22,500 nucleotides of DNA from Theodoxus fluviatilis (GCA_034096865.1 JAWQFJ010001229.1:354036-376535), one strand, 5' to 3'; positions 10,953 to 21,343 are shown, numbered from the stretch's first letter. The notes: generated by a model not told the origin, from the sequence alone. Numbers and translations: made by a program.

Positions 10953-11458
10953 TCTACAATGCTATTGTATGTCAGCTGCTTTGTGAATGAGGCTGTCTCT
11001 TTCGTGAAGCTTGAGTTAAATGCTGGTGGTAAAAGACGAATTTATAGTTTCAAGCCGAGGAATGTTTTAATAGCGAGGGTTCGTACAATGACAATGAGTT
11101 TGGATGTTTTTTCAGCTGATCTAACGACAGAAACTAAACATGGACGGTTCTGTGAGATTATTAGAACAAGAAATACGGTCAGCCACAACTGTAGTAGTGC
11201 ATGGTTTGTTAAAATTTGTGTCTCTTACTGCATTTGGGGTGAAACCAAATTTCTTATAACAAACTGTAAGTTTGGCTTTTCTCTGGAAGTGTGTTCTAGA
11301 AAAATGATCATGACAGTAAAATATGAGTTGTACGCAGTACCTCATGCTTGCCCAACTGAATTCTTATAATTCATATAATCATGTAAGATGATTAGGCATG
11401 TTGCTCAGTTCTGTATGGAAAACGAAAAGATTCAATTACTTGTGCTTGTCCGTTTCAG

Positions 11459-11587
11459 TTTTTTTTCCCATTTCTGGGACCGGTGGTGAAGTTTTTCAAA
11501 TATCAGCCTGCAGGTCAGAAAAATGTCAACTTTTTCTCTGATGTGACCATGGCTGCCCTGAAGGAGAGACAAAAGAATGCCTCTGTG
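11459..11587 (+). CDS. P450 exon 8 (frame offset at its 5' edge)
   Basis: Acceptor TTTCAG ends at 11458 and donor GTAAGA begins at 11588; 129 nt. The frame resembling the family starts at phase 0: FFFPFLGPVVKFFKYQPAG, then QKNVNFFSDVTMAALKERQ and KNASV. It matches the CYP3A block VFPFLIPILEVL...NFL...VKRMKESR. However, exon 7 delivers one leftover base, so the literal junction puts this exon in another frame that meets a TGA at 11539-11541. The first eight bases of the exon are an uninterrupted T run, which makes a homopolymer length error or indel the simplest explanation. The exon ends on a codon boundary that joins exon 9 in phase 0. Confidence 0.85.
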
Positions 11588-11817
11588 GTAAGATCTAGAC
11601 ACTGGAGTCGCCCAGGCTGTGGCGAGATCACCCACCCCCTCTCCCTTTTCACGTGAATGTATTGTATTTACTAACCCGTGTTATGTGAGTTAGCGTGGCT
11701 GCCAACTGTTCTAAAAATAGTAACGTGATAGTTGTGTTGCTGTGGCGTAATGGTCTCGATAGCCTAGAGAGATTGCTGGGCCATAGGACTCCATCCATCA
11801 CAAGACTTAGTCCAAGC
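11588..11817. other. Intron 8, start
   Basis: Short unique-looking stretch after exon 8, before the MITE. No feature recognised. Confidence 0.5.
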
Positions 11818-11820
11818 TAA

Positions 11821-12425
11821 AGGCCTTTGCACATAAGGCAACTCCACTTCGGCAACTCGATTGCTTGCCATACATTGCTTCATGTGCGATGTTGGTTGAA
11901 AGCAACTGGCATTCCAAGCAACTTTCCACGCCACCAGCAACTGAGTTGCTCGTTTTTAATCCTGTTCTAGTTTTGGGGGCAACGGCGTGCCACTCCAGCT
12001 ACTCTCTGTGAATCCACCAATCACCGGGCGACTTTAGAGCCTCGTTCTCGCGTTCTTGCGACTATTGCACATTTAATGGCGGCCATGTCTTCGCTTCGCA
12101 CAGAAAACGCTGAATTTGGGGATACTAGAAACCCCATCCAAAGAAAATGTAAGCCATGAACAGCATTAATTTATCAAAGCTGTATGTTGAATGCATCAAT
12201 AGGTCGTGAAAGCTCCTACATTTTAAAATTCGAAATGCAGGTCACATGCCCAACCATGTGTCGGCGGGTCGACTGTTATCATTGCATGTTTGCAACGTGG
12301 CGAGAGGTAAAAGGTCACATTTGAAGCGTGTGCGAGCTCAGCCTCCAGCATTGCCTGCCACATGGCAAGCAACCAGCCGCAAGCAACGTGGCAAGAGACT
12401 TTGGTTGCCTCCTGTGCGTGGGCCT
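11821..12425. mobile_element. PIF/Harbinger-like MITE, 605 bp
   Basis: The ends are imperfect terminal inverted repeats: AGGCCTTTGCACATAAGGCAAC at the left and, read on the other strand, AGGCCCACGCACAGGAGGCAAC at the right (17 of 22 match). They are flanked on both sides by TAA (11818-11820 and 12426-12428), the 3 bp target duplication typical of PIF/Harbinger elements. GCAAC or its complement GTTGC recurs many times in both subterminal regions, including a perfect AGCAACT/AGTTGCT palindrome at 11936-11950. Such subterminal repeats are commonly transposase-binding. No transposase is encoded. A small ATG frame near 12075 (MAAMSSLRT...) might be a relic. Family assignment is inference. Confidence 0.78.
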
Positions 12426-12451
12426 TAATGCAGAGCAAAGAGAGACGTGTG

Positions 12452-12640
12452 ATTGGCTGCCTTTCCAAGAATTTGACTAAGTACATCATGTGATTAACTT
12501 CACTTTTATATGGGGACCATGTGATTGGACAGTAGGGTGAATTGGGCAAGGACCGAGTGTTTTATTGGATGATGGACCACTGGAATTATTGCTTGTTGTA
12601 TAAAGGCACGCGCGCGTGATTCAACCACCCACGAGTGATC
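12452..12640 (+). promoter_or_regulatory. Promoter-like cluster: four inverted CCAAT boxes and a TATA box
   Basis: ATTGG (inverted CCAAT) occurs at 12452-12456, 12524-12528, 12541-12545 and 12564-12568. They are followed by TATAAAGG at 12599-12606, which sits 31-147 bp downstream of them. Expected initiation would be near 12630, on the + strand. This geometry resembles an RNA polymerase II promoter, as in the U3/R region of an LTR or a relocated gene promoter. No matching second LTR is present in the window, so its owner is unknown. Confidence 0.5.
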
Positions 12641-12771
12641 CCACACGTGTACAAGGCTCCAGCTCTCTCTGCTCACCGCCTGAAGAGCCGGGACGTCTCT
12701 ATGTTTGTCAGTCCAAAGTGCTGAACGTCTGAGTAGGCTTACCACCATTCGAGATATGAATTATCTCTCCC

Positions 12772-13135
12772 TTTGCCCCGTTCAAAGAGCGAGCATCCCT
12801 CCCTCCTCCAAGTGTTTGCAGCATCTCGTCATTCACTGCAATCGTAGAGCATGTGTCCCTCCCTCCTCCACGTGTTTGCAGCGTCTCATCATTTGCCCCA
12901 TTTGAAGAGCGAGTATTCCTCCTGCCTTTATGAGTCTGCACGTCTTCATTACCAACCCGTTAGAAGTACCAGCGTTTTCTCCACCGCTACAGGTACGAGC
13001 GTCTCTTCATTTGCCCCATTTGAAGAGCAAGTGTCCTTCCCGCCTCCACGTGTCTGCATGTCTCACCTTTCGTCCCAGTTTGAGGAATGAGTTTTCTTCC
13101 ACCTCCACTCGACAGCATAGCCACATGCCTGCAGA
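12772..13135. repeat. 60 bp tandem repeat, about 6 degenerate copies
   Basis: Units begin at about 12772, 12832, 12892, 12952, 13010 and 13071. The consensus starts TTTGCCCCATTTGAAGAGCG, continues with AGTGTCCCTCCCTCCTCCAC, and ends GTGTTTGCAGCGTCTCATCA. The first three copies are exactly 60 bp; later ones are 58-64 bp and more diverged. The array lies downstream of the CCAAT/TATA cluster and may belong to the same unidentified unit. Because 60 is a multiple of three, open frames persist but look non-coding. Confidence 0.85.
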
Positions 13136-13308
13136 GCGAGGGAGCACGACTCCACGTGGCCGCAAAGCAACGAGATGGCCAGGAACAATTTTCGTTGTTT
13201 GAGCTCTTGTCGACCTCCTGTTTTCTCTGTGCTACCATCCCACCTTCCCTCTCTCCCTCATCTACATTCACTAGTGCCGCTGCAACTGTCGTCCCGAAGG
13301 TAGGATAC
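13136..13308. other. Insertion-site flank left of the Gypsy element
   Basis: No gene recognised. The last five bases, GATAC at 13304-13308, are the left copy of the target duplication of the LTR retrotransposon. Confidence 0.6.
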
Positions 13309-13496
13309 TGTTGTGTTGCACACTGCTGCACATGCAAAAATCTGACAAACAGATCTCAGTTCTTGGATTCTTGGTTTATTCTTATTGCCGCTTTCTTAAC
13401 TGTCCTCGTCTCTGTCCCACGTCACTTTCGTCATTACGTCATCGTCACAAGAAACTGTCTGTCTCATTCCAGTCTGATTTGTGCAAGGATACAACA
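13309..13496 (-). repeat. 3' LTR of the Gypsy element
   Basis: 188 bp, TG...CA with 6 bp terminal inverted repeats TGTTGT/ACAACA. Read on the - strand it contains an AATAAA polyadenylation signal (complement at 13375-13380) and CRE-like ACGTCA sites. It differs from the other LTR at about 10 positions, including CATT versus CGGT near the right end. Confidence 0.96.
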
Positions 13497-13505
13497 TTCC
13501 TTCTC
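13497..13505 (-). other. Polypurine tract
   Basis: On the - strand GAGAAGGAA abuts the 3' LTR, the expected position and composition for the plus-strand DNA primer of an LTR retrotransposon. Confidence 0.8.
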
Positions 13506-13677
13506 AACTTGAAACAGAACTTTAATATGCATGCACGTTGGATACAGATATTCAAACTCAAACAAACCTTTACAAATTCAGTCCATTGGTTAAAAGGAAA
13601 GTATTTTTTCTTAATAGTCATAACACTACTAATGTGGAGTGTGTCAAAAGACAGTACTAATGCAGACGGAAGCATGT

Positions 13678-16600
13678 TTAGTCATCTTCTTCCTCTTCTT
13701 CCTCCAGATGTAGCAATGCACCTTGAATGGGCTTAAAATGTGATGAATTGAGCACAATGATGCTCTTGCCTTGCTGAGCTGTGACCATGCTGCCTTTCTT
13801 TTAAATCACAACATACGGACGTGAGGAATAGGGACTGGTCAGGGCATTCTTGTGCTGTTGCTTCACGAGCACACAATCGCCGGGTTTGAGGCTTGATGCG
13901 TGCATCTTGCGCTTGGTATCAGCATATTCCTTCATTTTCTGCTTGGAAACGGCGTCGTTGTAGACTATACGCGTGTGTACAGGGAGTGGCGTAGCTGAGA
14001 CAGGGGCACTCGGCAGCCAATGTTCATCTTGTGTCCAGTTAGCGCCTCAAATAGGGACACGTTGGTAGCGCTGTGCGGGGTTGCATGGTAGTGACGTAGA
14101 AACGTAGGAAGTTGTTTCTTCCAGTTATTGTTCTCGGCTGTCGATGCAGTGATATTCCTTTTTACTGTAGACATGAACTTCTCGACTTTGCCGTTGGCCT
14201 CGGGCCGTACTGTGGTTAGCTTCCTGTGATGAAAACCGAACCGGTCAGTGAAATCAACAAAATCTTGACCGTTAAACGGAGGACCATTGTCAGTCTTCCC
14301 TGTCTTGGGGACACCTTGACGGGAAAATATTTCTTCCAGCTTGGGTGTGACACATCTTGCGGATGTTGAGGACACAATTTCCACCTCAGGGAAACGACTG
14401 TATTCATCAATACACACCATCAGCCTGTGGGAAAGGGACCAGCAAAATCAAATGCCAATTCACTCCAGGGTTCTGTTGGGAGTTGAGTAGGGTTCAGGGG
14501 TTCACGGGTTTTGGGTCCGGGGTATGATGCTTGGCAGGGAATACAGGATTTTGCAGCCGCCTCGACCATTCTGTCGATTCTTGGAAACCAAACTTTTTCG
14601 CGTATACACTGCTTGGTCTTCACAATGCCTTGATGGGCCTGGTGCGCAATTTCAAGAACTCGCTGTTGAAGACTGGAAGGGATGACAAGTCGATGGTTAC
14701 GCAGAACAAGACCATCATGTACTGAGATTTCATCCTTGAACTGGGCGTAGTTCGCTAGCTCTTTGTCATGCCACTTGCCAGTTTGGACTGCAGCCATCAC
14801 TTTCTGTAGTGTAACGTCATGTTGCGTTGCTTCGTGGACTTTTTCTTGTGTCATTGCCTTGGGCACATAATTTCTTGTGACGTAGCTGATGTAGCGCTCG
14901 GCAACGTTGTCACGGGCGGGGATAGACTGGGGATGTCTGCTAATGTAGTCTGCAGGGTTCAGGTCGTCTCGGCCTGGGACATAGGTCAGGGTCATCTCGT
15001 ACGGCATCGAACGTAGACGCCATCGTTCAACACGTGCTGTAGCCGGCTTCTGGCTTGTCACTATGCCAAGAAGGGGCTTGTGATCTGTAGCAACACAGAA
15101 AGGTGCGCCATACAGGTACAGTTGAAAATGTTCATCGCCATACAGAACGGCCAACATCTCTCTTTCCGTCTGCGAGTATCGCTGTTCAGTCGGGGTCAGT
15201 GCTCGGCTTGTGTAGCAAATAACCTTGCCGTTCTGGGTCATGATCGCTCCAAGTCCGACGAGACTGGCGTCCACCAGTACTGTTGTGTGCAGCTTGGGGT
15301 TGAAGTACCCCATGACGGGGGTCTTCGTCAGGGACTGTTTGATCTCGTCAAACGCCTCTTGTTCCTTTGTTGACCAGTTCCAGGTTATGTCGGCACAAGT
15401 CAGCCGACGCAGGGGGTCAGTGATCTTTGCATAGTTAGGAATGAACCTGGAAACGTACTGGGTCATGCCAAGAAATGAGCGCACCTCGCTTACATTCTTG
15501 GGCGGAGTAGTAGATGTGATTGTCTTGATCTTCTCAGGGTCTGCTGACACTCCTTGCACTCCAAACACATGGCCAAAGAATGTGAGCTCGTTGACAGAGA
15601 AGACACACTTTTCCTTGTTTAGCTTAGCGCCATTTTCTTGTAATTTTTTCAGCGTCGCTCGGAGGCTGGCATCGTGTTCCTTCTGCCTTTTTCCATGCAC
15701 GATGACATCATCGGACAGGTTCTTGGCGCCAGGGATGTCACTCAACAGCTCGGCAATTGCATTCTGGAAAATCTCAGACGCAGCATTCACTCCAAACAAT
15801 AGTCTCTTGTATCGTCGGAGTCCAACATGGGTTGTGAAGGTCGTGATGTGCCTGCTCTGCTCATCTAGCTCAAGCTAATGATTCGCATTCGTCATATCCA
15901 GTTTGCTGAGGTCAGCAATCAGGTCATCCAAAGTCGGCATGGGGTGTTTCTCGCGCTTGATCGCCTTGTTGGCTTCACGCATATCAATGCAAACGCGAAC
16001 ATCGTTGTTTCGTTTTGGGACGCAAACGACAGGGGAAATCGATGGTGTAGGACCAGTGACTTTCTCAATCACACCAAGTTTCTCTAGACGCTCCAACTCG
16101 TTTTCAACATATTTTCTCACATGGAAAGGGATGCGTCTGTGTCGCTGTGCAACAGGTTGTTTTGTTTTGTCAATGTGCAGCTTGATCTTGACGTCATGGA
16201 TCTTGCCCATGTTTCCATCAAAAAGCACAGGGAACTCATCTGCAATACGAGCAGGGGCCTGGGGTGTGGATGTGAATGTAAACTGGACCATGCCTAGTTT
16301 TTGTGCAGTGTTTGAACTGAGAATGTTGTTAGTTTTGTCTGATTTGTTGTCAACCACATACAGTGTGCCTTGCTCATGCTTGCCTCTGAACTCAATATCT
16401 GGACTGAAATGACCTTTCCCCGGGAGAGGTGTCTTAGAGTTGTACTGGTAGATCAGAGGAGAGGGACCATGTAGTGTGACCTGAGGAAAACACTTCGTGT
16501 GTGTGTCAGAACTGATAATGTTTACTGTAGCGCCTGTGTCAACAAGGAATGTGACTGATTTACCAAGAACATGCGCTTCAACAGTGTCATTCATAGCAAA

Positions 16601-16789
16601 CACATAGTCATCATCATCATCATCATCATGCACAACATCATCTACATCAGCATGCACAACATTCTGTTCATTGTTCATTCTTGGTGTGGCATCATTATTG
16701 TTCGTTTGTTTCATATCAATATTGTTCATCATCAGTGGATCAATCTTGCGCTCGGCAGAATGACACGAAACAGTACTGTTCTTGCTCAT
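13678..16789 (-). pseudogene. pol: pol of the Gypsy element (protease-RT-RNase H-integrase), disrupted
   Basis: Polyprotein that copies element RNA into DNA and integrates it. Starting at 16789: an Asp-rich N-terminus; the protease active site DTGA (residues 84-87); the RT N-terminal lobe (PVVCVPKRN...RVCIDMREANKAI); then an in-frame TAG at 15875-15877. The same frame continues from there. In the stretch starting at Met 15799: FGVNAA; polymerase box SDD (residues 29-31; YxDD in most RTs); RNase H acidic residues D177, E214 and D239; integrase zinc finger H386, H389, C419, C422; and first catalytic Asp in DFAGPF. A frameshift at about 14420 moves the reading frame. The next segment (13968-14420) carries TDNG and the E of the DD35E triad, with 35 residues between. 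A further frame change near 13965 leads to an integrase C-terminal segment containing YSSRPYVVI, a TAA at 13801-13803, and an acidic tail ending at 13678-13680. At least four lesions mean it is non-functional. Confidence 0.93.
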
Positions 16790-17709
16790 ACTCGCGCTCG
16801 GCAGAAGGAGAAGAGGTTATCTGCCTTACCTTTTGAGACTCACAGACACGCGCAAAATGTCCGATCTTGGTGCACTTTTTGCATATCTTGCCTCGAGATG
16901 GGCACTCATTGTTACGATGGGTAGTGTAACCACAGTAACGGCACGGTCGCGTTGAACTGAGGGCTGTCGATCCGCCACGAGAGCTGTAAGAACCGCCTCG
17001 GGAATCGCCACTACCGCGTGATCGGCCACGGTAACCACCACCACGGGAACTGCAACCTGGTTGATGATTTGTAAAGGAGGAACCACCACCGCTCTTGCCT
17101 CGGGAGTTACCACCTTGCTGTCGCCCGTCTGCAGTAACAACTTGCACGGACGTCTTGATGGACTTGGACACGGCACCACGCTCCATTTCTGCTGCTCTGG
17201 CCTCGGAGATTTCATCTGCACGGGCCTCGTCAAGCACTTGTTTGAGGTTGTACATGTAGTTTTCCTTTAACGCCTTGGGACGCAGTCTTGTCGACGTACA
17301 ACCTTGCAAGATATGTGAGAGAATCTCTCCGTCTTTGTCATGGAGCTCACACGTTGCCGCCAGAACGTGTATGAGACGCATTAATGGACTCTTGCTTCTG
17401 CTGGACTGCTTGGCGAAACTTGAAAATTTCGTACGTTACATTCTTCTGAGGGCTGAAATAATCCGAGAAGAATTTCTTCAATGCAGCATACGTATTTTCT
17501 CCCCTTTAGTCATCAGAACAACCGTCGTAAATCTCAAAGCAATCCTCACTGGCGTAGTGAAAGAGTAAAGCACGTTTCCGAGCATCGTTATTGATGTTGA
17601 GGGCATTGAGAAAATTATCAAATCGATCAATCCATTTCTGCCAGCGAAAACCGCAGTTTTGTCCTTCACAATGAACATCAAATCGAGGAAAACTAGGCAA
17701 ACTAGCCAT
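16740..17709 (-). pseudogene. gag: gag of the Gypsy element, disrupted
   Basis: Nucleocapsid/capsid polyprotein. It begins MASLPSFPRFDVHCEG at 17709, 66 nt from the LTR. An in-frame TAA lies at 17506-17508; the same frame then reads on through a Gag-like stretch (YAALKKFFSDYF...). A frameshift near 17380-17390 leads into the frame beginning at 17381, with AATCELHDKDGEI. Downstream come an RGG-rich linker (residues 113-137 of that segment) and two CX2CX4HX4C zinc knuckles at 147-160 and 167-180, which bind RNA. It ends at 16740 and overlaps the pol start by 50 nt in a different frame. Two lesions make it non-functional. Confidence 0.92.
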
Positions 17710-17759
17710 GTTTTTCTTCTCAAACGTCTAACAATTCCGTTCGGATTCTTTTCGGTTAA

Positions 17760-17772
17760 ATCCTCGTCGCCA
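17760..17772 (-). other. Primer-binding site, tRNA-Ser(GCU) type
   Basis: Two bases inside the 5' LTR, the - strand reads TGGCGACGAGGAT. This is complementary over 13 nt to the 3' end of eukaryotic tRNA-Ser(GCU) (ATCCTCGTCG plus CCA), from recalled tRNA sequence. Serine tRNA priming is known for Mag-lineage elements. Confidence 0.8.
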
Positions 17773-17774
17773 TT

Positions 17775-17962
17775 TGTTGTGTTGCACACAGTTGCACATG
17801 CACAAATCTGATAAACAGATCTCAGTTCTTGGTTTCTTGGTTTATTCTTATTGCCGCTTTCTTAACTGTATTCGTCTCTGTCCCACGTCACTTTCTTCAT
17901 TACGTCATCGTCACAAGAAACTGTCTGTCTCGGTCCAGTCTGATTTGTGCAAGGATACAACA
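17775..17962 (-). repeat. 5' LTR of the Gypsy element (promoter LTR)
   Basis: 188 bp, same ends as the partner LTR. On the - strand it carries TGACGTAA (complement at 17900-17907) and TGACGTGG (complement at 17883-17890), both CRE/ATF-like, and an AATAAA signal (complement at 17841-17846). No clear TATA box was seen. GATAC follows at 17963-17967. Confidence 0.96.
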
Positions 17963-17967
17963 GATAC

Positions 17968-19400
<1,433 letters not shown>

Positions 19401-19518
19401 AAATATGGAGACTTCATGCAGATTTTAGCAAATGCTGAAGTTAGTGCGGATGATGAAATTGATGAGGAAATTGACCACAGACAGGCTCTTCAGACATCTG
19501 TCAAGTGGTCAAACAAAG
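19401..19518 (+). CDS. P450 exon 9: G-H region linker
   Basis: Acceptor CTGCAG ends at 19400 and donor GTAAAC begins at 19519; 118 nt, phase 0 in and 1 out. It encodes KYGDFMQILANAEVSADDEI then DEEIDHRQALQTSVKWSNK and the first base of a Gly codon. KYGDFMQIL corresponds to the CYP3A HRVDFLQLM motif before the I-helix. The acidic middle is variable in the family. It is separated from exon 8 by 7.8 kb of transposon-filled intron, yet phases join correctly. Confidence 0.93.
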
Positions 19519-20407
19519 GTAAACTTTTGTTTATTGATATCGTTTGACTCATGTCACTATCATGCTTTGTACCTCAATCATTTCCTCTGTTACTTCGGCA
19601 AAAGTTGTCAGCCATATTTTCGCAGCCATCTTTGTGCCAAAGTTTATTCGACCTAGATTTTGGAGCCACATATTGCAAAGGTTGTAATGAGGCCTTGTAC
19701 ACGTATTCGTATATTTCTCTGAGTCCACATCATAATGGTTGATATTCCCATTCTCCATTGATCTCTTGGATATGTGTTTCTTTTCGTTCAGTAATAATGA
19801 AGTAGTATTGTTCTTGCTGCTGCTGCTGTCGCCGTCGCCGAAAAAGATTTAAACGTCTCTGCCTAGCTTGACTGAATATCGTACAATGTTGCCTTTCCAC
19901 TGGAGACTGCCCCTGTCTTGACGTAATCAGCACGCAAAACCCCCAAATATTATTATCAGCCTGATTTCTGGCGCATTTTGTAGCATCGAATCTTCTTTGC
20001 ACTCCTCCCAAAGGTCGTTTCATCTGCGTAGTTTTCAACCAGTGCAGAGAACCTGATAGAAGGATTCCTAGCATTAAAACCTTTCTATAGCAGGAGTCTA
20101 TTCAACAGTTTATTTCTGTGCGGCAGTCATATTATAAAGCTAACGAACAACCAAGTGGATGACGAAAACATTTTGATGAAAGGACAAGGCTATGGAGTAC
20201 AATTATCTAGACAATATGTCAGGCGCATCATAAGGCACCATGAATGGGAGTTCATCCGTCGTCATCAAGAAATATACCTTCTTCACATTTCCCCAGCTCC
20301 ACTCTACCTTTAATCTTCAGCCACCATTAAGTTAAGTAACAAAGATTATCTACCATTGTCGTCCCCGAATCGCACCTGACTTTCATGGCGCCGTTGTGGT
20401 GTTTCAG
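19519..20407. other. Intron 9
   Basis: No feature recognised beyond a short CTG/CGC-type triplet run at about 19820-19840. It ends in the TTTCAG acceptor at 20407. Confidence 0.5.
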
Positions 20408-20565
20408 GATTGACCAAGGAGGATATCATTGGCATTGGGATCCAGTTCCTGGCGGCGGGCTACGAAACCACAACCACCACACTCTGTTTCACCCTGCACC
20501 TGCTGGCCTTGAACCCCGAATGCCAAGAAAAGGCCAGAAAGGAGGTGGATAAGGTGCTACAAGGG
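20408..20565 (+). CDS. P450 exon 10: I-helix oxygen-activation motif
   Basis: Acceptor TTTCAG ends at 20407 and donor GTGAGT begins at 20566; 158 nt, phase 1 in and 0 out. It encodes LTKEDIIGIGIQFLAAGYET, TTTTLCFTLHLLALNPECQE and KARKEVDKVLQG. AGYETT is the I-helix A/G-G-x-E/D-T-T motif whose Thr delivers protons to bound oxygen. The downstream H-L-L-A-x-N-P-x-x-Q-x-K-x-R-x-E pattern is the J-helix signature. It is diagnostic for a P450 and specifically like CYP3A (FAGYETTSS). Confidence 0.98.
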
Positions 20566-21112
20566 GTGAGTGACGACATAGACTGAATTCTATCATGACA
20601 AACAAGCAATTTTAATATCCTCAATGTTACATACTTCTCTAAGTGTCTTGTTGAGCTTTCTAAGGTACTTTAGCCACACCCGCCCTTTTCCTATACGGTA
20701 CAGTATTTAAGTCAATTCATGTTGTCAATATGTGAAGTGACATTTATGAAGTAAACTTATTCTCTTTTGATTTGAATGACAAGGGATTCTTATTATACAA
20801 TTCTTTATAAGGAAACCGGCAATAGAGATACAAGTAAGGCTTGGAACACCTTGCTAAATGCACTGAAGTGGTGTAAACTTGAAGCATACACGCGAGCCGA
20901 ATCAGCGTTAGTGAAGAGCTCTACAGAGAAATTTTTATACAGAACCGTAGCTCCGTAGTATACCGCCAGTAAAACAGTTGACCATCTCGGTCGGGGACAG
21001 AACCCAAAACCTCCTGGTTAACGTCCGAGTGCTAGATGGAGGTATCAGAGAAAAACTATGTGGGCAGTTTTCAGTCATGTTCGTGTTTGACTTTTGCAGT
21101 GTGTCTTTGCAG
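20566..21112. other. Intron 10
   Basis: No recognised gene, repeat or mobile element. It ends in TCTTTGCAG at 21112. Confidence 0.5.
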
Positions 21113-21201
21113 GGCAAGGTCACCCAAGAGAAGATGGCAGACCTGCATTACCTGGAGATGTGCTTGCTGGAGACCCTCCGACACTACTCTCCCTTCCCTC
21201 G
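21113..21201 (+). CDS. P450 exon 11: K-helix (ExxR)
   Basis: Acceptor TTGCAG ends at 21112 and donor GTAGGA begins at 21202; 89 nt, phase 0 in and 2 out. It encodes GKVTQEKMADLHYLEMCLLE then TLRHYSPFPR, the last Arg completed by the next exon. ETLR is the K-helix ExxR motif that forms the ERR triad of the heme pocket. M-x-x-L-x-Y-L-E-M matches the CYP3A block before it. No later exon is found in the remaining 1.3 kb, which is repeat and retroelement sequence, so the heme-cysteine exons lie outside. Confidence 0.97.
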
Positions 21202-21234
21202 GTAGGAATGGGCTCTTCCAGTCTGCTGCTGCGA

Positions 21235-21301
21235 TCTCTCTCTCTCTCTTTCATTTTCTCTCTCTCTCTTTCTCTCTCTCTTTCACTCTCTTTCTCTTTC
21301 A

Positions 21302-21343
<42 letters not shown>

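Larger units (their letters stand above)
13309..17962 (-). mobile_element. Ty3/Gypsy LTR retrotransposon (Mag-like), complete but mutated
   Basis: A 4,654 bp element in antisense orientation inside intron 8 of the P450 gene. The boundaries are exact: identical-length 188 bp LTRs beginning TGTTGT and ending ACAACA, and a 5 bp target duplication GATAC at 13304-13308 and 17963-17967. Reading on the - strand, the order is LTR, primer-binding site, gag (two zinc knuckles), pol (protease, reverse transcriptase, RNase H, integrase), polypurine tract, LTR. This pol order (integrase last) defines Ty3/Gypsy. Two CCHC knuckles, an SDD polymerase box, short LTRs and a serine-tRNA primer site point to the Mag lineage (inference from established features of that clade). 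There is no env. LTRs differ at about 10 of 188 positions by eye, and gag and pol carry several stops and frameshifts, so this copy cannot move autonomously. Confidence 0.96.

Noticed and set aside
13087..13736. Two overlapping + strand open frames around the left LTR
   Set aside because: They run across the tandem repeat, the LTR and the antisense pol 3' end, so no single biological unit is represented.
15441..15878. Open frames on the + strand across the Gypsy pol region
   Set aside because: Antisense shadows of pol. They have no domain similarity, whereas the - strand has clear RT and integrase motifs.
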